A stretch of 64,000 bases of DNA from Paenibacillus hemerocallicola (GTDB lineage: Bacteria > Bacillota > Bacilli > Paenibacillales > NBRC-103111): the NCBI RefSeq assembly GCF_006265175.1, contig NZ_VDCQ01000033.1, forward strand, positions 1 through 64,000. The letters are read 5' to 3'. A program made the translations under genes and the position numbers. A model generated the notes under the pieces. The model saw only the letters and a list, made by a program, of their open reading frames with translations. It made no database searches and was not told the origin of the DNA. Shown one piece after another: positions 16,779 to 24,793 of this stretch (the stretch's first letter is position 1; the number at the start of each line of letters is the position of its first letter).

Positions 16779-18473
16779 ATGAACGCGATTTTGCCGATTG
16801 ACCACGAACGGCTGCTGCTGGAACGGGTGAAGGATTGGGAGGCGCAATACAATCCGGATTTGAAGCTGCTCAGAACGCCCTTCAGCAGTCCCGGATATCA
16901 CACCACCTTAAAAAATGCCGATTTCGTGCACGGGACATATGTGAATCTGATCTATGCCTTGGCTCTTCTGGACACGGCTTTGCCGGAATACGAGCGGCGC
17001 GCGTTCGACATCATCGAAACGATCGTGGAGCTGCAGGATACCGACCGAAGCCGCCATACGTTCGGCATATGGCCCTGGTTTTACGAGGAGCCGCTCGAAC
17101 GGATGTCGCCGCCGGATTGGAACTGGGCCGACTTCTGCGGCAAGCAGCTGTTGCTGGCGTTATTCCGCCATGGTCCGCGCTTCCCCGCGCCGCTGCGCGA
17201 GCGGGTGAAACAGGCGGTATGCCATGCTTGCGACGCCATAATCAAGCGCGACGTAGGCCCGACTTATACGAATATCGCCATAATGGGTGCGCTCGTTACG
17301 CTGATCGCCGGGGAGCATCTGGGAATCGGCGCCTATGCGGAATACGGCGAGAACCGGCTCGGGAAGTTCCACGAATTCACGTTCCGTCTGAAAGCATTCC
17401 AAGAGTACAATAGTCCGACGTATGCGGTCGTATCGGTACTGGAGCTGTCGCGCATCCGCACGATGACCGTGTCGGAGCGGGCCGAGCGGATGAGCGGGGA
17501 GCTGCTCGAGTTGGCGTGGGAAATGATTGCCGCGCATGCTCACGCGCGCACGGGCGAGTGGAGCGGCCCGCATAGCCGTTCGTACCGAACGCTTCTGGGC
17601 GCCGAGACCAAGTCCTTCCTGCAAGTATCGACTGGCGGGCAGATCGGATTCGTGCCGCAGGAGAAGCTGCATTATTCCGCCGAATGGTACGGAAGCGGAT
17701 TGGCTTGCCCGGAACGTTTATTCCAGCGTTTCGTTGAGTCCAGGACGGAGACAGTCCGCCAGCTGTATATGTCCGATCCGCAGCGCGGGCTGGAGAAATG
17801 GGCGACGACCTATATGACTCCGCAATACGCGATCGGCACGTTCAGCCAAGAAATATTGTGGAACCAATGCCGCAATCTGGTCGGCTATTTCGATAATGGA
17901 GGAAGTCCGGCTTATATCCATTTGCGATTTCTGCACGATGGGTACGACTACAGCTCGGCCGTCTTCTCGAGCGTCCAGAACGGACCGGATATCGCGTTCG
18001 GCATCCGGTTCATGACGGACGGAGGCGATACCCACCCGAATCTGGACAAGACGGGCGGGACGATCGAAGCGTCCGACCTCCGTTTGCGGCTGGAAACGGG
18101 AGGATGCCTGGAACGGGTCACAGGGAACGCGGAAGGGGAAGCGGCCGAGCTGCAAATCGGGGGCATATCGGTGAAGCTGAAACGTTTGTTCGCCGCTTTC
18201 CATGACGGCAAGGAAACTCAGCCGACCCCCGAATGGAGCTTGAAGCAAGAGGACGATCGGTTGTGCCTCGATTTCGTTCTGTACGAAGGAGAGAGGCGGA
18301 CATTCGATTTCCGGACGATTGAATCGGCGGCGTTTCTGTTTGCCCTTTCCGTCGGAAAGTCGATTCCCGACTATGACGTGGATTTTGGAACGGAATACGC
18401 GGCCGTAGGCTTCCCTGGAGACGATGCGTCGCTGCGTCTGGAGCTTCCTTTAAAACCGACCGGGGGCTTGTAA
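16779..18473 (+). CDS. Uncharacterised 564-residue protein of the sugar cassette
   Basis: I do not recognise a named family with certainty. The N-terminal two thirds (to about residue 370) are helical with conserved aromatic and acidic patches such as FGIWPWFYEEP, PPDWNWADFCGKQ and EWSGPHSRSYRTLLG, which would suit an alpha/alpha-toroid as in polysaccharide lyases or unsaturated glucuronyl hydrolases. The remainder looks like beta-strands. There is no signal peptide, so it should be cytoplasmic. ATG 16779 follows GGAGAG. It is the last gene of the ABC cassette and ends before a terminator, so a role in processing the imported sugar is likely but inferred. Confidence 0.6.
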   Translation: MNAILPIDHERLLLERVKDWEAQYNPDLKLLRTPFSSPGYHTTLKNADFVHGTYVNLIYALALLDTALPEYERRAFDIIETIVELQDTDRSRHTFGIWPWFYEEPLERMSPPDWNWADFCGKQLLLALFRHGPRFPAPLRERVKQAVCHACDAIIKRDVGPTYTNIAIMGALVTLIAGEHLGIGAYAEYGENRLGKFHEFTFRLKAFQEYNSPTYAVVSVLELSRIRTMTVSERAERMSGELLELAWEMIAAHAHARTGEWSGPHSRSYRTLLGAETKSFLQVSTGGQIGFVPQEKLHYSAEWYGSGLACPERLFQRFVESRTETVRQLYMSDPQRGLEKWATTYMTPQYAIGTFSQEILWNQCRNLVGYFDNGGSPAYIHLRFLHDGYDYSSAVFSSVQNGPDIAFGIRFMTDGGDTHPNLDKTGGTIEASDLRLRLETGGCLERVTGNAEGEAAELQIGGISVKLKRLFAAFHDGKETQPTPEWSLKQEDDRLCLDFVLYEGERRTFDFRTIESAAFLFALSVGKSIPDYDVDFGTEYAAVGFPGDDASLRLELPLKPTGGL

Positions 18474-18500
18474 TCCAATGGATCAATCGAACCGACGAAG

Positions 18501-18544
18501 AAACCTCCTTGACCATGTGCACAACGTGGTTTGGGAGGTTTTTA
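18501..18544 (+). terminator. Terminator between convergent genes
   Basis: AAACCTCC (18501-18508) pairs with GGAGGTTT (18534-18541), with an inner ACCA/TGGT pair, followed by a T-rich run. It closes the sugar cassette and may also serve the converging gene, though the T-run on the minus strand is short. Confidence 0.65.
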
Positions 18545-18562
18545 TTGTCGAGCGTTTCTTGA

Positions 18563-19609
18563 CTACCGTTTTTTCAGCAAATAGTTGGCATATCGGATCG
18601 GATTGGCGTATGTTTCGTAAAACGTATCGGACATGTTCGCCTTCTTGAAGCTGTATCGCTGATCGCGGCAATTCAGCTCGATAAAATACGGCTTGCCGGC
18701 CGATGTGACGCCGATATCCAAGCCGACGTCCGCGAGCCGGTCGAGCCGCTTGCCCAAATAACGGGTAATGCTCAAGGACAGCGCTTTGACGGAGCCGGCG
18801 ACTCTCGACGGATTCATGGCGCCCCCGCCGAATAACGACTCGCACCGTTTCACCGACCCTCCGCGCGCTACATTTGTTACGTGGCTGCCTTTACGGGCGA
18901 CTTTTCCTACTATGCCGGTCACCTGCCAATGTCCGCCGCTTCCGCGTTGTACGGACACCCGGATATCATAAGGCCTCCCTTTGTATTTGGCGAGCGGAAT
19001 CGTCTTCTGAATAAGGTAGCGCTTTTTGCGGGCGATGCGATCGACGGCTTGCATGGCCGTTTTCCTTCTGGCCACGATCGTCCCTTTTGGCAGCTGAACC
19101 TTCCAGCCGCCGCTACCGGCACGCGACAGCTTCATGATCCCTTTGCCGATGCTGCTGCTTTGCGGCTTGACATAGATGCTGTCGAAACGGTCCATCATGC
19201 CGCTCAAATTGGAACTCGAGTAACTCGTGGTGAAGGGAAGATGGGAAGAAAATTTGCCGGCCAGCATCCGGTGTATCGAGTATTTGAGGTACCGGTTTCT
19301 CGAGTTGAACACATAGCTTCTTCGTCTCAGCCGCTTCATGCGTGACCGGTCTCGCTCGGAGGTCGGCATTGTCCTGTTGTGGATAACCCGCGGAATCGCG
19401 ATTTTCCCGTAGCTGTACTTGCTTCCGTTATATTTGTAGCCGAAAGCGTATCCTTCGGACGGATGCAGCCGCTCCAGACATAAGTAGACGGGGGTCAGCC
19501 CGTATTTGGCCGCGGCTCTATTGTAATGGCGAATATGCTCGTTGCCGGTTTTGCCGCTCGTGATGTTCCGGAACACTCTGGCATCGACTAGTATTCCAAC
19601 AATGCTCAT
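18563..19609 (-). CDS. YheC/YheD-family spore-coat-associated ATP-grasp protein
   Basis: A 348-residue protein with the YheC/D layout: an N-terminal pre-domain beginning IVGILVDARVF, the motif YNGSKYSYG, then an ATP-grasp fold with IYVKPQSSSIGKGIMKLSR, YDIRVSVQRG, the Gly-rich TNVARGGS and a final metal-binding DVGLDIGV...FIELNCRDQR stretch. Family members are associated with the endospore coat in Bacillus; the ligation they catalyse is not established. AAAGGGGAC precedes the ATG on the minus strand. It stands alone, converging with the sugar cassette and divergent from the second MFS gene. Its presence supports a spore-forming host. Confidence 0.85.
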   Translation of the reverse strand: MSIVGILVDARVFRNITSGKTGNEHIRHYNRAAAKYGLTPVYLCLERLHPSEGYAFGYKYNGSKYSYGKIAIPRVIHNRTMPTSERDRSRMKRLRRRSYVFNSRNRYLKYSIHRMLAGKFSSHLPFTTSYSSSNLSGMMDRFDSIYVKPQSSSIGKGIMKLSRAGSGGWKVQLPKGTIVARRKTAMQAVDRIARKKRYLIQKTIPLAKYKGRPYDIRVSVQRGSGGHWQVTGIVGKVARKGSHVTNVARGGSVKRCESLFGGGAMNPSRVAGSVKALSLSITRYLGKRLDRLADVGLDIGVTSAGKPYFIELNCRDQRYSFKKANMSDTFYETYANPIRYANYLLKKR

Positions 19610-19760
19610 CGGTCGTCCCCTTTCGACAAGGTCATACCAACACCATATGTTGCGCCTACATAATCAGCATAGGCGGCAGCGGAATTATCGGGAAAATTAG
19701 GCTGTATTTGTTGCTGCGTGAATGTATGTAACAAATACCTGACGCCGCTTGTGCGTGTCG

Positions 19761-19789
19761 TTGACACCCCCTGCAAAAGGGAGTAAGAT
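19761..19789 (+). promoter_or_regulatory. Strong promoter of the second MFS gene
   Basis: A perfect -35 TTGACA (19761-19766), a 17-base spacer and TAAGAT (19784-19789). The spacer contains a small CCC...GGG inverted repeat that could be a regulator site. Confidence 0.7.
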
Positions 19790-19851
19790 AAGGCCTACCG
19801 AAATAAATACTTAGATTATATCAGCAAAAACACGGAGTGGAGGATACTTGG

Positions 19852-21309
19852 GTGAGTGAGGACAAACAGCTGCAAAACGTCCGGTTTTGGCCGGTCATGA
19901 TCGCCATCTTTTTCGGTTCTTTCATATCGACGCTGGCGACGAGCACGATCAATATCGCGCTGCCGATGCTGCAGCACCATTTCGAGACAAGCCTGAGCAC
20001 GATCCAGTGGACGATCACCGGCTTCATGCTGGCGATGGGAACGATCGCGCCGATCACGGGCTATCTCGGCGAGAGGTTCAGCTACAAGCGGCTTTACTTA
20101 TTCGCGCTGCTGGGCTTTACCGTCGCTTCCGGGCTGTGCGCGTTCGCCTGGAATCCGGCATCGCTTATCGTATTCCGCATTCTACAAGGCGCATTCAGCG
20201 GTTTGATCGTACCGGCTACGATGACGATCATTTATCAAGTCATCCCCCGCGAGAAGCAGGCGATGGCAGTCGGCTTGTGGGGCGTGTCCGCCATGCTGGC
20301 ACCGGCTATCGGACCTACATTCGCGGGCTGGCTGCTGGAAAGCTGGAGCTGGAAATGGCTGTTTTGGATCAATTTGCCGGTCGGCGTCCTGTCGCTGCTA
20401 TGCGTGTTCCGGTTTATTCCTTATTACCGGCTTAATGTGCCGAAGTCGTTCGATTTGGCGGGCTTCTTGACGGTTACCGTCGGCAGCGCCTCTCTGCTCG
20501 TTGCGCTTGGCCAAGGCCATGCTTGGGGCTGGGGCTCGACCAAAATCGTAACGCTGTTCATCGTCGGCATCGTATTTCTGCTTTTGTTTATTTGGCGCGA
20601 ATTGACGGCCGAGACGCCGCTTCTGGATCTTCGCGTTTTGGCCAACGGCCGGTATACGCTGACGCTTATTATCGTCAGTGTGCTGACGATCAGTCTTTAT
20701 TCCGGGATGCTGCTGATTCCGGTGTTTTTGCAAAACATCCAGCACGTAACGCCGATGGAGACCGGGCTCATCCTGTTGCCGGCGTCCCTCGTCATGGCGC
20801 TCATGATGCCGATCGTCGCGAAAATATACGAGAAGACCGGTCCGCGCTGGCTGCTTAGCATCGGCATTTTGCTGCTCGGCGTCGGAACGCTCGCACTCAG
20901 CTGGTTGAGCGTAACGGTTTCCCATATGTATATCCTTCTGTGGATGATCGTAAGGAACATGGGTATCGCCATGGTCATGATGCCGGGCAGCAATGCCGGC
21001 ATGGAGCGGATTCCGCCTCAGCTCGCCGGTCATGCTTCCTCGATGTCGAACTGGACCCGGAACGTGTTCGGCTCGTTCTCGATCGCCATCTTCACCTCGC
21101 TGCTCGCTTCGTACACGACGGGGCACGCTACCGATCTGGCGAAGAGCGGCGTGACCGACAAAATGGAAATTCAACTGCTGTCCTTCACGATGAGCGTGAA
21201 CGACGTCTTCCTTATCGCTACCTTCATCGCGCTCGTAGCGCTGCCGATCAGCTTGACCGTCGGCAAGCTGAAGCCGAAAGTCATTTCGGAAAGCAAAGTG
21301 GTGGCCTAG
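19852..21309 (+). CDS. MFS efflux transporter, DHA2 (EmrB/QacA) family
   Basis: A 485-residue, 14-helix major facilitator protein. It shows the DHA2 pattern TINIALPMLQHHFETSLSTI, then WTITGFMLAMGTIAPI, the motif A-like GYLGERFSYKRLY and helix 5 GVSAMLAPAIGPTFAGWLL. Such proteins export drugs or metabolites with the proton gradient. GTG 19852 is preferred because GGAGG (19839-19843) lies eight bases before it; the GTG at 19837 overlaps that site. It has its own consensus promoter and is followed by a hairpin with a TTCG loop. No regulator is adjacent and the substrate is unknown. Confidence 0.83.
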   Translation: MSEDKQLQNVRFWPVMIAIFFGSFISTLATSTINIALPMLQHHFETSLSTIQWTITGFMLAMGTIAPITGYLGERFSYKRLYLFALLGFTVASGLCAFAWNPASLIVFRILQGAFSGLIVPATMTIIYQVIPREKQAMAVGLWGVSAMLAPAIGPTFAGWLLESWSWKWLFWINLPVGVLSLLCVFRFIPYYRLNVPKSFDLAGFLTVTVGSASLLVALGQGHAWGWGSTKIVTLFIVGIVFLLLFIWRELTAETPLLDLRVLANGRYTLTLIIVSVLTISLYSGMLLIPVFLQNIQHVTPMETGLILLPASLVMALMMPIVAKIYEKTGPRWLLSIGILLLGVGTLALSWLSVTVSHMYILLWMIVRNMGIAMVMMPGSNAGMERIPPQLAGHASSMSNWTRNVFGSFSIAIFTSLLASYTTGHATDLAKSGVTDKMEIQLLSFTMSVNDVFLIATFIALVALPISLTVGKLKPKVISESKVVA

Positions 21310-21341
21310 AGCTCCGGATGGAATCTTATATCCTTCATACT

Positions 21342-21369
21342 GCAGACCTTCCCTTCGGGGAAGGTCTGT
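21342..21369 (+). terminator. TTCG-loop hairpin after the second MFS gene
   Basis: CAGACCTTCCC pairs perfectly with GGGAAGGTCTG (11 pairs) around a TTCG tetraloop. It is not followed by a T-run; a near-identical hairpin with a T-run occurs at 21574-21604. Confidence 0.6.
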
Positions 21370-21371
21370 GC

Positions 21372-21570
21372 GGTTGTTGAGAAAGCGTACAAAAAGAGGT
21401 AGCCATGAAGGCAAGGGGGTGGGGAATGCACTCCACTTCCGTTAAAATCGTGTTGTCTTCATGAAAAGTAGCGGTTACAACTCGATTATAAAGTCAGACG
21501 CTTTGCTTTACGCGCATTTCCCCACCCCCTTTTAGAGGGTTCTATTCTCTTTTTGACTTTCTCAACAACC
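21372..21570. mobile_element. Nested palindromic (MITE-like) element
   Basis: The ends are perfect 14-base inverted repeats, GGTTGTTGAGAAAG (21372-21385) and CTTTCTCAACAACC (21557-21570). Inside them AAAAAGAG pairs with CTCTTTTT, and further in AAGGGGGTGGGGAATGC (21413-21429) pairs with 21514-21531 except for one extra base. The core between has no open frame of note. The element is bracketed by two near-identical TTCG hairpins. This fits a small non-autonomous inverted-repeat element or a large structured RNA. No transposase is seen and no classical short target duplication is evident. Confidence 0.5.
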
Positions 21571-21573
21571 TGG

Positions 21574-21604
21574 CAGACCTTCCCTTCGGGGAGGGTCTGT
21601 TTTC
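21574..21604 (+). terminator. Second TTCG-loop hairpin with T-run
   Basis: CAGACCTTCCC pairs with GGGAGGGTCTG (one G-U pair) around TTCG and is followed by TTTT. It is almost a copy of the hairpin at 21342-21369. Confidence 0.7.
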
Positions 21605-21732
21605 GTATGCCGCTGCGGGTTTTTCACGAATAGGGCTCGACGATTGATTTTTCGCGGATTAAAGGGAAAGCTATGCTTGGAAAATCGCCCACAATAAGGG
21701 CTTGCATTCCAATAACGATCGAGGGGATATGC

Positions 21733-23514
21733 ATGGGTAATCATTGGTTTTGGTTTGCGGCCGGATCTTTTGCCGCCGCGTTTGCGGCCGTCATGCTGGC
21801 CGGTTTGATCGCCGTTATATTCGCGAGACCGCTGATCAAGCATGTGCTGGGGAAGTTTATCGCAAGACTGATGTCGGACCGCTATTCGGAAAATATTTGG
21901 GAGATGGTTACGGCCATGACCCGCATCAATCCGATCGTAGTCGTGGAAAACAGCTTGCGCGCGGCGACTGGCGCCATTATCGAGAGACCGTTCGGCAGTC
22001 CGCGCAAATTTTTGAACTTCGACGGCTTGATGTTTTCGGCCGCCCAGCTGGCCGCGCTTCCGACGCACGAGGGCACGGAGATTGACATATCGGTCAAGAT
22101 TGGGCCGACCGCCAAGAGACCGCTTAAGCTGGATATTCCGCTAATGGCCGGCGCGATGGGATACGGAATCGGCGTCAGCGAAACGGTCAAGAAGGCGATT
22201 GCCCGCGCTACGGCGGCCGTCGGCACGTCCACCAACTCGGGCGAAGGCGGTTTTCTGCCGGAAGAACGGGAGCTGGCCAAACATTTCATATGGCAGTACA
22301 GCGCCGGACCGTGGTCGCGCAAGCCGGAGGTGCTGAAGCAGGCCGACGCGATCGAGATTCATCTCGGTCAAGGGGCCACGGCCGGTACCGCAAGCATTAT
22401 CCCGTCCGAGTTCATTCAAGGCCGGGCCAGCGAAATTATGGGGGTGAAAAACGACGATTTTGTTGTCATTCCCGGCAGACACGAAGAAATCAATCAAGGG
22501 GACGACCTGCGCAAGCTGGTCGACCATTTGCGGCTAGTGACCGGAGGCGTCCCGATCGGGGTCAAAATATGCGCCAGCGGACATTTCGAGGAGGATCTCG
22601 AAATCGTCATTCAAGCGGGTGTCGATTTTATCAGCATCGACGGCGGACAGGCGGGGACGAAAGGCGGCGCCCCGATCCTCGAGGACGATTTCGGCTTGCC
22701 GACCTTATTCGCCCTGTCGCGGGCGATCCGGTATTTGGAGGAGCGCGGCGTCAGGGACCGGATCTCGATTTTGACGGGAGGCGGATATTCTACGCCGGGC
22801 CAATGCCTCAAGGCGCTCGCGCTCGGCGCGGATGCCGTCTTCATGGGTACCGCGCTTCTGTGGGCGATGACGCATGATCAGGTGACCAAGACGATTCCGT
22901 GGGAGCCTCCTACGGAGCTCGCTTTTTATCCGGGCAAAAGCACGGACCAATTGGACGAGGACAAGTCGGCGGCTTATTTGGAAAACTTTTTCGTCTCCAT
23001 GGCGGAGGAGATCAAGCTGGGCATTCGCGCACTCGGCAAAAGCAAGCTCTCGGAAGTGAATACCGGCGATTTGATCGCGATGGACGAGTGGACGAGCAAG
23101 GTCACCAACATTCGGCTGGCGACGCTGCCTTATGCTCCCGGCAAGGACGGTAGTCCCGAGGCGGCAATCGGCTCCAGAAATCCGGCACGGCCGGAACCCG
23201 CCAAAACAGGCGCCGGACAGAGCGTCGGCGGCAATCAGCTGTATAAAAGCGGCAGCGAAGCGAAGAAACAGGCAGGCACCGCGAGCCAAGACGGCGGAAT
23301 GAAGGCGGGCGACGCAACTAGTCAAACGGACGGAGGCAGCTCAAGCGGAACGGTTCAAACGGACGGAGGCAGCCCAAGCGACAAAGCGGGTCAAGCCGTC
23401 GGAGGGGAAACGGGAGCCGATCAGCCGGCCGCCGAAGTCAAGCCTGAAGGCGATACGAAGGCGGAAAAGAAGCCGAAACGCGCGCTGCGCAAGCCGAAAA
23501 AGCTGAACGAATGA
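21733..23514 (+). CDS. FMN-binding glutamate-synthase-like membrane protein
   Basis: A 593-residue protein with an N-terminal transmembrane helix (about residues 5-32) and a glutamate synthase catalytic domain (PF01645 type) showing PLMAGAMGYGIGVSE, EIHLGQGA, the ISIDGGQAGTKGGAP loop and ILTGGGYSTPGQC. It is similar in layout to B. subtilis YerD. The Cys-rich stretch that binds the 3Fe-4S cluster in true GltB is not seen after the FMN-site segment, and no glutaminase domain is present, so genuine glutamate synthesis is doubtful. The last 100 residues are a low-complexity Gly/Ser/Lys tail with a repeated TDGGS motif. ATG 21733 follows GAGGGGA; an in-frame ATG at 21673 is possible but has no good ribosome site. 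Confidence 0.78.
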   Translation: MGNHWFWFAAGSFAAAFAAVMLAGLIAVIFARPLIKHVLGKFIARLMSDRYSENIWEMVTAMTRINPIVVVENSLRAATGAIIERPFGSPRKFLNFDGLMFSAAQLAALPTHEGTEIDISVKIGPTAKRPLKLDIPLMAGAMGYGIGVSETVKKAIARATAAVGTSTNSGEGGFLPEERELAKHFIWQYSAGPWSRKPEVLKQADAIEIHLGQGATAGTASIIPSEFIQGRASEIMGVKNDDFVVIPGRHEEINQGDDLRKLVDHLRLVTGGVPIGVKICASGHFEEDLEIVIQAGVDFISIDGGQAGTKGGAPILEDDFGLPTLFALSRAIRYLEERGVRDRISILTGGGYSTPGQCLKALALGADAVFMGTALLWAMTHDQVTKTIPWEPPTELAFYPGKSTDQLDEDKSAAYLENFFVSMAEEIKLGIRALGKSKLSEVNTGDLIAMDEWTSKVTNIRLATLPYAPGKDGSPEAAIGSRNPARPEPAKTGAGQSVGGNQLYKSGSEAKKQAGTASQDGGMKAGDATSQTDGGSSSGTVQTDGGSPSDKAGQAVGGETGADQPAAEVKPEGDTKAEKKPKRALRKPKKLNE

Positions 23515-23557
23515 GACGGTCCGGAGGAGAACGGTGCTGTTATCGCGGCGTTTTACC

Positions 23558-23566
23558 TGATATAAT
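23558..23566 (+). promoter_or_regulatory. Extended -10 promoter element
   Basis: TGA-TATAAT (23558-23566) is a perfect extended -10. The -35 region is weak. Transcription from here would begin just before the chosen start of the next gene and argues against starts further upstream. Confidence 0.5.
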
Positions 23567-23615
23567 GAGACCAATGCGGCCTGCGGTCCATATTTTGGGA
23601 AACGGTTGGTGTGAC

Positions 23616-24713
23616 ATGATGCCTCAAAGCAAATTTTTCCGGATCGGGTACGGCATTCTTCTCGTCTTTCTGATCGTTTGGGTCGGCATGAAAATCAGCT
23701 TCGTGTTTTATCCGCTGAAAGTGCTCGTTCAGACGCTGTTCTCGCCCATACTGATATCCGGCGTGTTGTTTTATTTGTTCCGGCCGCTCGTCAATTTGCT
23801 GGTCGGCAAGCGGGTGCCGAAGTCGCTGGCGATCTTGATCATTTACTTGGGCTTCGCCTTGCTCGTGACGATCATCGTCATCTTTGTCGCGCCCGTATTG
23901 AAAAGGCAGTTTACGGAGCTGATCAACAGCTTGCCGGTGCTGCTGCAGACGGCGGTCAACAAAGGCCAGGAATTTGCCGAGAGCGAGCTGTTCACCCGGT
24001 TTATCGACAGCTTCGACGTCGATTTCAACCAATTGTCGGCGAAGGTTTCCGATTATTTGGTCGTCGGGCTGAATTTGCTCAGCTCCAATTTCAAGACGGT
24101 CATCGGTTTCGTCGCGAACGTGTTTTTCCTGATCGTGACCGTACCGTTCATTTTATTCTACTTGCTCAGGGACGGGGACAAAATCCGCGACGGCATCCTG
24201 AAGCTGCTGCCCAATACGCGCAAGGAAAGCATCAGAGACATTTTGACCAAAATGGATGAGACGGTCAGTCTGTATATTCGCGGTCAAATTATCGTGGCGT
24301 TCGTAGTCGGGGTGCTATGTCTGGTCGGCTATTTGATCGTAGGGGTCGATTACGCGTTCCTGCTCGCGCTCGCGGCCATGATTACGAACGTCATCCCGTA
24401 CGTGGGAGCATTTCTTGCAGCCGTGCCGGCTATCCTCGTCGCCCTTGTCGATTCGCCGTTCATGGTGCTCAAAGTCATCATCGTGGCGGTAATCGCCCAA
24501 CAAATCGAAGGCAATCTCATCTCGCCGCAAATTATGGGCAAACAGCTGGAAATTCATCCGCTCACGATTTTGCTGCTGCTGCTAGTCGTCGGAAGCCTCG
24601 TAGGTCCTCTCGGCATGCTTCTCGCCGTGCCGGTGTATGCGGTCGCGAAAATCATAATCGTACATATTTACGGCCTCATTCAATTGCGGATCAATCCTCC
24701 GAGAGACGGTTAA
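23616..24713 (+). CDS. AI-2E family transporter
   Basis: A 365-residue polytopic membrane protein of the AI-2E (PerM/YtvI-like) family. It has an N-terminal pair of helices, a second pair around SPILISGVLFYLFRPLV and LVTIIVIFVAP, a long helical extracytoplasmic/cytoplasmic region of about 60 residues, and the conserved C-terminal block GVDYAFLLALAAMITNVIPYVG followed by QQIEGNLISPQIMG. Members include proposed AI-2 exporters and sodium/proton antiporters; the role is not fixed by sequence. ATG 23616 (or the adjacent 23619) is chosen because a promoter element ends at 23566; the ribosome site is weak. Confidence 0.83.
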   Translation: MMPQSKFFRIGYGILLVFLIVWVGMKISFVFYPLKVLVQTLFSPILISGVLFYLFRPLVNLLVGKRVPKSLAILIIYLGFALLVTIIVIFVAPVLKRQFTELINSLPVLLQTAVNKGQEFAESELFTRFIDSFDVDFNQLSAKVSDYLVVGLNLLSSNFKTVIGFVANVFFLIVTVPFILFYLLRDGDKIRDGILKLLPNTRKESIRDILTKMDETVSLYIRGQIIVAFVVGVLCLVGYLIVGVDYAFLLALAAMITNVIPYVGAFLAAVPAILVALVDSPFMVLKVIIVAVIAQQIEGNLISPQIMGKQLEIHPLTILLLLLVVGSLVGPLGMLLAVPVYAVAKIIIVHIYGLIQLRINPPRDG

Positions 24714-24793
24714 GGAAGCATGGCCGACACCGGAAACGGTTAATGCCGGCTCGGAGACGAATCGTACCTTATACGGAATGAGGAGATGCGCAC

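Noticed and set aside
20398-21414. A 338-codon minus-strand frame opposite the second MFS gene
   Set aside because: The translation is full of His/Gln/Arg and lacks hydrophobic cores; it is the complement of a membrane protein gene.
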